Shown here: positions 55,378 to 64,000 of the stretch, piece by piece
Layout: every line of letters begins with the position of its first letter
How positions within the stretch are numbered: the first letter of the stretch is position 1
Assembly: GCF_900478135.1 (NCBI RefSeq)
Contig: NZ_LS483470.1
Coordinates: 3,706,001 to 3,770,000, forward strand
Length of the DNA: 64,000 nucleotides
DNA from: Leminorella richardii
GTDB lineage: Bacteria; Pseudomonadota; Gammaproteobacteria; Enterobacterales; Enterobacteriaceae
Direction: 5' to 3'
Notes under the pieces: model-generated
The model's database searches: none
What the model saw: the letters and a program-made list of their open reading frames with translations, nothing else
What the model was told of the DNA's origin: nothing
Made by a program: the position numbers and the translations under genes

Positions 55378-55867
55378 TTTATTATTTCTTTGATACTTTC
55401 TTCGCTATTTAAAAATCGATAAGTGCACCTTTTTACATTCATTTTCGGTGCGTGACGTTTACTTGGAAGGTAGTATTTTATTATCCATACAAATATAACG
55501 GATTAATAAGGAGGGGAATAATTCACATTAGAAATACTTGTTTTAGATCAACGAAAAAACCTTTGAAAATGCAGTTTCTTGACGGGCTTCAAATTCTGTT
55601 TTAATTCGACCTTCGAATATAACCCCAAATGGTTATAGGATATTTATACCTATTTAGAGTTATATCAAACAACGCATTGGATAATAAAAAATAAGACATA
55701 AATACTAATACCTAAATGTCCAATCGCTCTTTTAGTAGATATAAGAAAGCTAACCTCTTGCCCATAAGAAAATGAAAATTATTATCATTTATCTTAATTA
55801 GCAGGGCTAAACATTTATAAAAGCGTTAATATAATCCAATTCTACGGCTGAGACAGTGAGGCTTAAC
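55378..55867. promoter_or_regulatory. Divergent nrfA / mobA control region
   Basis: A 490-base gene-free AT-rich region. TTGTTTTAGATCAA at 55538-55551 matches the FNR consensus at 9 of 10 positions. TACCTAT-TT-AGAGTTA at 55647-55662 is a 7-2-7 NarL/NarP-type inverted heptamer pair with one mismatch. AATGAAAATTATTATCATT at 55771-55789 resembles a Fur box near mobA. FNR and NarL/NarP control of nrfA is known in E. coli; the Fur site is weaker evidence. Confidence 0.5.
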
Positions 55868-56443
55868 ATGTCTATCCCCACGCTGACTGGCGCTATACTT
55901 TCCGGCGGTCAGGCAACCCGCATGGGCGGTCTTGATAAAGGTCTGGTTACACTAGGCAAAATACCGCTTTATCAACATGTCCTTCAGCGCTTGCAGCCGC
56001 AGGTAAGCGGCGTGATTATTAGCGCAAATCGCAACATCGAAGAATACCAAAAGAGCGGCTATCCGGTGCTTTCGGATTCGATTAGCGGCTTTAAGGGGCC
56101 TCTTGCCGGAATATTAACCGTTCTGGAACACAGCCCGACGGAGTGGGTACTGTTTGCCCCCTGCGACACACCGTTTATTCCAACCCATCTGGCGGAAACT
56201 TTGTGGGCAGGCAGGCAAGGCGCTCTGGCAGCCTATGCCGACGACGGAGAGCGCGCCCACCCTACTGTCGCACTTATTAGCAAACAGCTTATTCAGCCCC
56301 TGCGAAATTACCTATTGGGTGGCGATCGCAAACTGATGATTTTTATGTCCCAGCAGAGCGCCATTCCTGTCAGATTTCACGACGACCCTAGAGCTTTCCG
56401 CAATATCAACACGCTGGACGATGCCGCGCAGGAGGCGTTCTAA
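55868..56443 (+). CDS. mobA: Molybdenum cofactor guanylyltransferase
   Basis: MobA joins GMP to Mo-molybdopterin to form the guanine dinucleotide cofactor needed by FdnG. The 191-residue protein shows the nucleotidyltransferase signature LSGGQATRMGGLDKGLVTLG (about residues 10-29), DSISGFKGPLAGIL, and FAPCDTPFIP. ATG 55868 (GAGG upstream) is preferred to GTG 55856. mobB follows after one base. Confidence 0.94.
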   Translation: MSIPTLTGAILSGGQATRMGGLDKGLVTLGKIPLYQHVLQRLQPQVSGVIISANRNIEEYQKSGYPVLSDSISGFKGPLAGILTVLEHSPTEWVLFAPCDTPFIPTHLAETLWAGRQGALAAYADDGERAHPTVALISKQLIQPLRNYLLGGDRKLMIFMSQQSAIPVRFHDDPRAFRNINTLDDAAQEAF

Positions 56444-56444
56444 C

Positions 56445-56960
56445 ATGACAAACTACGCTATTCCACTGCTGGCCATCACGGCCTACAGCGGCACGGGAAA
56501 GACAACCCTACTAAAGCAGCTAATCCCAACACTGGCAGCTATGGGCATTCGCTGTGGCTTAATCAAACATTCACACCACAACGTGGATGTCGACACCCCG
56601 GGAAAAGACAGCTACGAGCTTCGCAAAGCAGGTGCCGCACAGACCATCGTCGCCTGCGATCGACGCTGGGCGCTGATGACCGAAACGCCCACTCGCCCGG
56701 TTAGCCTGTCCGAACTGGTGAGTCAGTTTGATCCTGAACGCATCGATATAGTGCTGTTAGAAGGCTTTAAGCAGGAGCCCGTGCCTAAAATTGCCCTTTA
56801 CCGAGCCGCCGTCGGCAGGCCGCTGGAAGATTTGCTCGACGAACATGCAATAGCGCTAGCCACAGATGAAACGCTAGAGGTGGCGATTCCGCTGCTGGAC
56901 ATTAACGCCAGCGCGCAGATCGCTGAGTTTATCCGCGACTGGCTAGCCTCCCAGCGCTAA
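56445..56960 (+). CDS. mobB: Molybdopterin-guanine dinucleotide adapter MobB
   Basis: A 171-residue P-loop protein that binds GTP and assists MobA. Walker A is AYSGTGKTTLLKQL (about residues 12-25), followed by GLIKHSHHNVDVDTPGKDSYELRKAGA and VLLEGFKQEPVPKIALYR. ATG 56445 has AGGAGG eight to nine bases upstream; the extra residues of the longer frame lie in the end of mobA. Convergent with sanA. Confidence 0.94.
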   Translation: MTNYAIPLLAITAYSGTGKTTLLKQLIPTLAAMGIRCGLIKHSHHNVDVDTPGKDSYELRKAGAAQTIVACDRRWALMTETPTRPVSLSELVSQFDPERIDIVLLEGFKQEPVPKIALYRAAVGRPLEDLLDEHAIALATDETLEVAIPLLDINASAQIAEFIRDWLASQR

Positions 56961-56971
56961 CGCCCTGATAC

Positions 56972-57694
56972 CTATTGACTCGGGCAGCCGCTGTCAGTAT
57001 TCGGTCCAATAACCACACTTGGGCCAAGAAACTTTGGCTGTCGGTTAAGTATGCGGCTATCCAGCAGGGCGCTAACGCGGGCCAGCTTCTCCCGCATTTG
57101 GGTATACTTTCCGCGGCCGATGGGCAGATCTTTCGCATCGTAAGCAATGGCATCAATACCGTACTGCTGCGCCAAATACAGCGCCCGCTGGTTGTGAAAC
57201 CGCTGAGAGACGATAGTAAAGCTATTCTCACCAAACACTTTGTTCGCCCGCACGACAGAATCTAGCGTGGAGAAACCGGCATAGTCGCAGAAGATAGCCC
57301 CCTTCGGCACGCCCTTTTCAATCAGCGCCCGCTGCATGGCTGAGGGCTCGTCATAATGCTTTTTGCCGTTGTCACCGCTAACTAGTAGCCACTGAACCTT
57401 TCCTGCGTGATACAGCTCGGCAGCGGCGTCAATGCGCCGAGTGAAATAGCGGTTGTTAGGCTTAGCGCCGAGTACCAGAGCAACGTTACGGGCGGGGATA
57501 TCCTGCACGTTACTGTAGAGCTGCGCTTCGGTAGCCCCGACGATTTCGCGCTCCGCATAACCGATCAGCCCTAAACAAATAGCAGCAACCAGTAGATAGA
57601 GGAAAATAAGCCTGCGTGAGAATAGCTTTCGACAAATAGCCTTAAAAAGGCGCAGTAGAGCCTTAAATAACCGAACAATCACTGTTTTCTTCAT
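56972..57694 (-). CDS. sanA: SanA-type outer-membrane barrier protein (DUF218)
   Basis: A 240-residue inner-membrane protein with one N-terminal helix (LIFLYLLVAAICLGLIGYA, after a basic segment) and a DUF218 domain (NVALVLGAKPNNRYFTRRIDAAAELYHAGK; LLVSGDNGKKHYDEPSAM; FTIVSQRFHNQRALYLAQQYG). E. coli SanA excludes vancomycin at high temperature. The N-terminal basic extension is somewhat longer than in E. coli. Convergent with mobB. Confidence 0.9.
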   Translation of the reverse strand: MKKTVIVRLFKALLRLFKAICRKLFSRRLIFLYLLVAAICLGLIGYAEREIVGATEAQLYSNVQDIPARNVALVLGAKPNNRYFTRRIDAAAELYHAGKVQWLLVSGDNGKKHYDEPSAMQRALIEKGVPKGAIFCDYAGFSTLDSVVRANKVFGENSFTIVSQRFHNQRALYLAQQYGIDAIAYDAKDLPIGRGKYTQMREKLARVSALLDSRILNRQPKFLGPSVVIGPNTDSGCPSQ

Positions 57695-57730
57695 CCATGA
57701 CTGTGAATCAGCGTTTGTTTTAACGCGGAA

Positions 57731-57991
57731 TTATGAACTCTGTATGAGGTGGTCCACTATTTCTCCGGCGATTCGACGTTCCTCACCGGCCTTGTAACAG
57801 TCAGAAAAAGCGCGAGTGAACGTATTCTCAATCGCCTGCGCCAAGGCCGTTTCATTCACGCCTTCCGTCGTCTGAATAAACTGACATATTTTCTTTATTT
57901 CACTGCTATATTCATCGTCCGGGGCAAGTCGGCCCGGTGCAAGCCTCATGGGATCCCATGCGTTGATGATATCGGTGATGAATGCTTCCAC
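57731..57991 (-). CDS. DUF1871-like small protein
   Basis: An 86-residue acidic protein (FITDIINAWDPMRLAPGRLAPDDEYSSEIKKICQFI). The WDPM...DEY pattern resembles DUF1871 (YugE) proteins, which are small helical bundles, some near polymorphic toxins. It is 36 bases upstream of sanA on the same strand. GGAGAAAAAAG precedes the ATG. Confidence 0.65.
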   Translation of the reverse strand: MEAFITDIINAWDPMRLAPGRLAPDDEYSSEIKKICQFIQTTEGVNETALAQAIENTFTRAFSDCYKAGEERRIAGEIVDHLIQSS

Positions 57992-58149
57992 ACTTTTTTC
58001 TCCTGATGACTATAGTGAAATGAAAAGTAACTTAGAGCCGCTTTCATTCACTTTATCCGAGCACTATAGAAAATGTTATTAATGACCCTCTCAATAATAA
58101 AAATAGGCTACAGGCACTCGCTACCTATATTTAAGCACTAAAGTAAGTC

Positions 58150-58171
58150 GCCCCGGCTGTAAAACCGGGGC
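58150..58171 (-). terminator. Hairpin after the cysteine desulfidase gene
   Basis: GCCCCGG and CCGGGGC form a perfect 7-bp stem with an 8-base loop, about 27 bases past the stop at 58198. No T-run follows, so it is a moderate candidate. Confidence 0.45.
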
Positions 58172-58197
58172 TGCGGTAACACTGTAGAACAGAACAG

Positions 58198-59508
58198 CTA
58201 CTGTACCTTTTCCGCCATAATCTGAATAATTTGCCGATCGGTTTCCTGCATTGATCGACAGGCTAGGGCGCACAGGTTAGAGATCGAACGCTCGACGTCG
58301 TTTTCTACGATGCCATCGGTTCCCGTTACTGCAGAGCCGTCCAGCGCCATCAAGACTGCCTTCCAGGCAGAAGAAGCGCTGGTAGACACTTTCATTGCAC
58401 AGCTGTTTGATGCGCCATCGCAAATCATGCCGCTAACGTCGCCGATCATGCTGCTAATAGCCATAGAAATTGTCTGGTAGCTACCGTCAATCAGCCAAGT
58501 CATGCCCGCCGCTGCGCCCATGGCAGCCGTTGTCGCGGCGCACAGGGCGGACAGCTTCGGCAGCTGATTATGGATATAGATAGCGCTTAAGTGCGACAGC
58601 ATCAGAGCGCGCGCCAGGCGCTCTTCATCTGCGCCAAAGTGCTCTGCTACTACAACCACTGGCAGCGTTGCCGCAATGCCCTGATTACCCGAGCCGGAGT
58701 TACTCATGGCCGGGAGCGTCGCTCCGCCCATGCGTGCGTCTGATGCAGCGCTGGTGCGAATTAGGATCTGGGAAAAAAGATCGTTAGACATCAGCCCGCG
58801 TTCACACTGTTTCTCCAGCGTTGCGCCAATGTGTAGCCCCCAGCGACCGCGCAGCCCTTCCTTCGATAGCGCGTCATTAAGGCGAGCCGCCTCAAGGATA
58901 AATCGAATATCCTCAAAGGGAACCTGCTCAATAAACGTCAGAATATCCTCCAACGAAGAGTGAGACAGCACCGCCAGCGGATCTTCTACTGCGCCTTCAA
59001 GGGACTGCTCGCCAAGCGTAAAAATCACCTCTCCCTGTTTTTCTATCCGAACGATGCGGGTATGCCCGCCAACGATGGTCGCACAGACCCATTCCTCACC
59101 CGAAAACACTTTGGCACGAGAATAGAGAATATCTTCGCACGGTGACTGTAGCATCACCCGCACTCGCCCCTCTTCCAGCATCGCTTTGGCTCGTTGGATA
59201 TCCTCCGTAGATACCGCTTTAAGCACCTCTAAGCCAGCCTGTGCGTCTCCACCTACCGCCCCCAGCGAAGCGGCAATCGGTAAACCCACCATTCCCGTAC
59301 CCGGAACAGTGACGCCCATGCCGTTTTTCATCAGGTTCGGTGAAACCCATGCCTCAACGCGGTCTACCACTCCCGACAACTGAGACGCCGCAACCGCACT
59401 CGCCAGTGCCAGAGAGATCGGCTCTGTGCAGCCCAGTGCAGGCCTGACCTCCTCCTGCACGGCGCGAATAAAAAGATTCCATAATGAGTTCATTTCAGGC
59501 TTGGACAT
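58198..59508 (-). CDS. cyuA: L-cysteine desulfidase
   Basis: CyuA (YhaM, UPF0597) is an oxygen-sensitive Fe-S enzyme that breaks L-cysteine down to pyruvate, ammonia and sulfide. The 436-residue protein has VRPALGCTEPISLALASA near its start, VTVPGTGMVGLPIAASLG, SNSGSGNQGIAATLPVV and MICDGASNSCAMKV, with conserved cysteines for the cluster. ATG 59508 has AAGG upstream; 59523 is possible. It is 33 bases below the transporter gene, so cysteine import and breakdown are one operon. Confidence 0.92.
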   Translation of the reverse strand: MSKPEMNSLWNLFIRAVQEEVRPALGCTEPISLALASAVAASQLSGVVDRVEAWVSPNLMKNGMGVTVPGTGMVGLPIAASLGAVGGDAQAGLEVLKAVSTEDIQRAKAMLEEGRVRVMLQSPCEDILYSRAKVFSGEEWVCATIVGGHTRIVRIEKQGEVIFTLGEQSLEGAVEDPLAVLSHSSLEDILTFIEQVPFEDIRFILEAARLNDALSKEGLRGRWGLHIGATLEKQCERGLMSNDLFSQILIRTSAASDARMGGATLPAMSNSGSGNQGIAATLPVVVVAEHFGADEERLARALMLSHLSAIYIHNQLPKLSALCAATTAAMGAAAGMTWLIDGSYQTISMAISSMIGDVSGMICDGASNSCAMKVSTSASSAWKAVLMALDGSAVTGTDGIVENDVERSISNLCALACRSMQETDRQIIQIMAEKVQ

Positions 59509-59541
59509 AGTAACAACCTTCATACTTAACGTTTACTGGCA

Positions 59542-60873
59542 TCAGGAGAACGCCAGGAACGGAGAAACACACAACAGCAGACCGGTAAAAATAATCAGCA
59601 TCAGCGATGCGCCCTTGTACTTATGAAGCGCAGGCACTTTGTAGACCAGCCAAGCGGGAATTAAACAGCCCACCATGCCGAAGATAGGGCTACAGACGGA
59701 TGTAAAGCTCAACACTGGCGCATTCAGAACAATCGCACTCCAGGACAGCATAATGGCAAACACCATGATCCCACGCTGAACCAGAGACTCATTGATCTTA
59801 TCCGCCGGAAGCTTGCGGCGCAGAATGTTCATCACGATACCCTGTGTCGCTTCGCGAAAGCCAAGGTATACACCGAAGAAAGCGGTCATTACGGCGAAGA
59901 TATTCAAGATAACGCTAACAATTTTGACCCAGGCTGCGCCGTCACCGCTGATAAACTGTGCAGCAATCGCTAGTGCAGAAATGTTCTGCTCGTAGGCTTT
60001 TACTGCTTCATCGTGCCCCATCGCCAGCGTAAAGGAGACGGCATAGAAAAAAACGGTCACAAATAGAATGCCAAACGCGATATTCATTGCACGCAGCGCT
60101 TTATGGCGAGCAACTTCAATAGACTTCGTGCGCGAGCGGTAGGAGATCACCATTGGGCTCAGTGTTTGAATAAACAGGATAGAAGTAAGCGTAAACGGCA
60201 GCGTAATAATCGCATTCTTTATCAGCAGCCCCATCGGCGGCAGTGAGCCAACGTTATACAAATGCCACATGCCGATCATGGATAACCCAAGCAGAGCCAC
60301 AACCAAAAGCTTGGTCAGCACCATAAGGCTCGATACTTTAAACAGTAGCTTTTCACCACGTGAAGAAATAGCAACCAGAACGCAGATTAATGCCAGACCA
60401 TAGAAAGGATTCTCGGACAGCAAACTTTCTGTAATGCCAAACGTGTGTAAATAAGATGCGCTGTCATTAGTAATCGCAGTGGAATAAACGAACATCCAGA
60501 TAACCAGCATAATGAAGTAGAGCGCACCTAACAGTATGCCCCAGTTCTTTCCCAAATAGCCGCTAATAACGCTGGGGTAGTCTTTACACTCAGGAGACTC
60601 TGCCAATGTGTTGATAAACAGGCGTTGGAATAAATACATGGCCGGATAGCCAATAACGGATGAGAGCAGAAAGACCCACAGCCCCATCAATCCGACCTGA
60701 ACGGGTAAAAAAACGATCCCCGCGCCAATAGCCATGCCAATGCTCATAATGACCCAGCCAACGTCGGTACTGTCAAACTTAATGGCCTCACGCCATTCGC
60801 TTTCCGTCATACCGCCCCGGAGGGAAGATACAGAGTCATCCAGTATTACACTTGTATTTGATGTTGTTTCCAT
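59542..60873 (-). CDS. cyuP: HAAAP-family amino-acid transporter, probable L-cysteine importer
   Basis: An 11-helix transporter of about 443 residues of the hydroxy/aromatic amino acid permease family (SdaC/TdcC/YhaO). Motifs: MSIGMAIGAGIVFLPVQVGL, IYSTAI-type VFVYSTAITNDSASYL, and VYLGFREATQGIVMNILRRKL. Start METTSNTSV at 60873 with GAGAA upstream. In E. coli cyuP(yhaO)-cyuA form a cysteine operon; the same order here supports the symbol, though the family also moves serine and threonine. Confidence 0.85.
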   Translation of the reverse strand: METTSNTSVILDDSVSSLRGGMTESEWREAIKFDSTDVGWVIMSIGMAIGAGIVFLPVQVGLMGLWVFLLSSVIGYPAMYLFQRLFINTLAESPECKDYPSVISGYLGKNWGILLGALYFIMLVIWMFVYSTAITNDSASYLHTFGITESLLSENPFYGLALICVLVAISSRGEKLLFKVSSLMVLTKLLVVALLGLSMIGMWHLYNVGSLPPMGLLIKNAIITLPFTLTSILFIQTLSPMVISYRSRTKSIEVARHKALRAMNIAFGILFVTVFFYAVSFTLAMGHDEAVKAYEQNISALAIAAQFISGDGAAWVKIVSVILNIFAVMTAFFGVYLGFREATQGIVMNILRRKLPADKINESLVQRGIMVFAIMLSWSAIVLNAPVLSFTSVCSPIFGMVGCLIPAWLVYKVPALHKYKGASLMLIIFTGLLLCVSPFLAFS

Positions 60874-61266
60874 AACATTCTCATTTTGTATGTGTATGTA
60901 GAGTAGAGAGCTAACATTTTTTATTTTTCTAACCGCTATAAAGGTATTTAGCGTGCTAACAATCATACTGGTGAGTGCAAAGAAAAATATTGCCTTTATT
61001 ACCCAGACATCGGTAAATTTAAGAAAAAATTTCTACTCTAAAAACCAATTATCAAATTAAATTCTACTAAAAATGAAAATGAGAGGTTGTTCACATCTTT
61101 ATGGCTATAAGATCTCACCTTGATAAATAGAGAGTGGATAGAATAAAAAGTCCCTTTTTGGCGAGGGATTTTGACGGGCGAAGCAGATCAAAGACATTCA
61201 TAGTGGCTCGGCAGCAGCCTCCTATAATGTTTTCCCATATGGATAATAGGGAAAGACGTTTTAAAT
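60874..61266. other. Promoter region of cyuPA, no gene
   Basis: About 390 AT-rich bases between the transporter start and the last rRNA terminator. No tRNA or coding frame is visible. It must contain the cyuPA promoter and any operator. Confidence 0.5.
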
Positions 61267-61276
61267 CCCATAAACA

Positions 61277-61305
61277 CAAAAAGGCCACTCTTCCGAGTGG
61301 CCTTC
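61277..61305 (-). terminator. Distal rRNA operon terminator
   Basis: AAGGCCACTC and GAGTGGCCTT form a 10-bp stem with loop TTCC (GGAA on the minus strand), followed there by TTTTTGTGTTT. It duplicates the terminator at 61466-61493. Confidence 0.9.
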
Positions 61306-61325
61306 TGTTTCTTCTTTAAATTAAG

Positions 61326-61453
61326 AGTCTGGCAGTTGATGAACCTCTTCGAGCTTCACCCTTCGGGCCGTTGCGTTGCAACGCAGGGGGAAACCCCACA
61401 CTACCCTCGGCGCTACAGCTTTTTATCACAACACTCCGCAATCGCCGTTATAA
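61326..61453 (-). pseudogene. Degenerate second 5S rRNA-like copy
   Basis: On the minus strand, CTGTAGCGCCGAGGGTAGTG and TGGGGTTTCCCC match the 5S core CCGTAGCGCCGATGGTAGTG and TGGGGCTTCCCC, and the end CTGCCAGACTCTTAATTT matches the true 5S end. Between and before these blocks the sequence is unrelated (a GTTGCGTTGCAACGC inverted repeat and a TTATAACGGCGATTGCGGAG start). It sits exactly where a tandem second 5S would be, between two copies of the same terminator. Confidence 0.7.
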
Positions 61454-61465
61454 ACCCCATAAACA

Positions 61466-61493
61466 CAAAAAGGCCACTCTTCCGAGTGGCCTT
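61466..61493 (-). terminator. Proximal rRNA operon terminator
   Basis: Same 10-bp stem and TTCC loop as the distal copy, 189 bases away, directly after the intact 5S gene. The repeated block spans about 47 bases (61267-61313 and 61456-61502). Confidence 0.9.
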
Positions 61494-61513
61494 CTGTTTC
61501 TTTCTAAATTAAG

Positions 61514-61633
61514 AGCCTGGCAGTTCCCTACTCTCGCATGGGGAAGCCCCACACTACCATCGGCGCTACGGCGTTTCACTTCTGAGTTCGGCATGGGGTC
61601 AGGTGGGACCACCGCGCTATCGCCGCCAGGCAA
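61514..61633 (-). rRNA. rrf: 5S ribosomal RNA
   Basis: About 119-120 bases on the minus strand, beginning TGCCTGGCGGCGATAGCGCG and ending near CCCTACTCTCGCATGGGG reversed into AACTGCCAGGC. It matches the enterobacterial 5S sequence nearly throughout, with terminal pairing TGCCTGGCGGC. Ends are given to within a base or two. Confidence 0.95.
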
Positions 61634-61753
61634 AGTCTGTATTGTTCACCGTTGACGCTGCTGTTCTACCAACAACCCAACCACGAACTTCAATCCTTCA
61701 ACAAGCTCAATAATTCTACTGTCTCTCGTCTCTAAAAACGCCTTCGGCGTTGT

Positions 61754-64000
<2,247 letters not shown>

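Overview
The window is chromosomal DNA of a gamma-proteobacterium of the order Enterobacterales. The support is close residue-level resemblance, from memory, to Escherichia coli proteins (FdnGHI, FdhD, FdhE, SodA, YiiM, YjdM, DsdC, DsdA, NrfA-G, MobA/MobB, SrkA, DsbA, SanA, CyuA) and an rrn operon end of enterobacterial type. Gene order differs from E. coli. A Budviciaceae-like genus (Leminorella, Pragia, Budvicia) is my guess, not something the sequence proves.

Layout: 1-3.6 kb, the end of maeB, then an AbiE-type toxin-antitoxin pair whose toxin gene carries a frameshift. 3.6-9.3 kb, a D-amino-acid catabolic operon (N-acyl-D-amino-acid deacylase, GntP-family permease, D-serine ammonia-lyase) divergent from a DsdC-like regulator. 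9.2-10.4 kb, a small lipoprotein and a CigR-family protein. 10.5-15.2 kb, a sigma-54-controlled UxaA-type dehydratase/KdgT permease operon followed by its likely sigma-54 activator. 15.2-18.8 kb, hypothetical proteins, a membrane-anchored PstS-like protein and an orphan immunity pair (Imm22-like). 18.9-25.7 kb, the selenocysteine formate dehydrogenase-N operon fdnGHI, fdhD and fdhE. 25.9-29.4 kb, sodA, yjdM, yiiM, a ClbS/DfsB-family gene and a YiaF-type lipoprotein. 29.6-31.4 kb, the arylsulfate sulfotransferase assT.

31.4-38.3 kb is an AT-rich accessory stretch. It holds a broken lipoprotein gene with a G8 tract, an MFS/LysR pair, and a set of displaced contact-dependent-inhibition (CDI) toxin/immunity pieces. 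These lie downstream of the intact cdiB-cdiA-cdiI operon (38.0-45.3 kb). A 108-bp near-perfect direct repeat links the cdiA toxin junction to an orphan cysteine-peptidase toxin/immunity cassette, so the array looks able to swap its toxin tip by recombination.

45.8-47.8 kb is the yihD-srkA-dsbA cluster. 47.9-55.4 kb is nrfABCDE-(dsbE-like)-FG for periplasmic nitrite ammonification; nrfE has a one-base frameshift inside its WWD heme motif. 55.9-57.7 kb is mobA, mobB and sanA. 58.2-60.9 kb is the L-cysteine desulfidase/transporter pair. 61.3-64.0 kb is the 3' end of an rRNA operon read leftward: partial 23S, 5S, terminator, then a degenerate second 5S-like copy and a second terminator.

Functional theme: formate oxidation by FdnGHI, with cofactor and maturation help from FdhD, FdhE and MobA/MobB, can feed the quinone pool that NrfCD-NrfB-NrfA drains to reduce nitrite. 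The window therefore holds most of an anaerobic formate-to-nitrite chain. Three independent one-base frameshifts (abiEii-like gene, G8 lipoprotein, nrfE) need read-level checking before any is called real decay.
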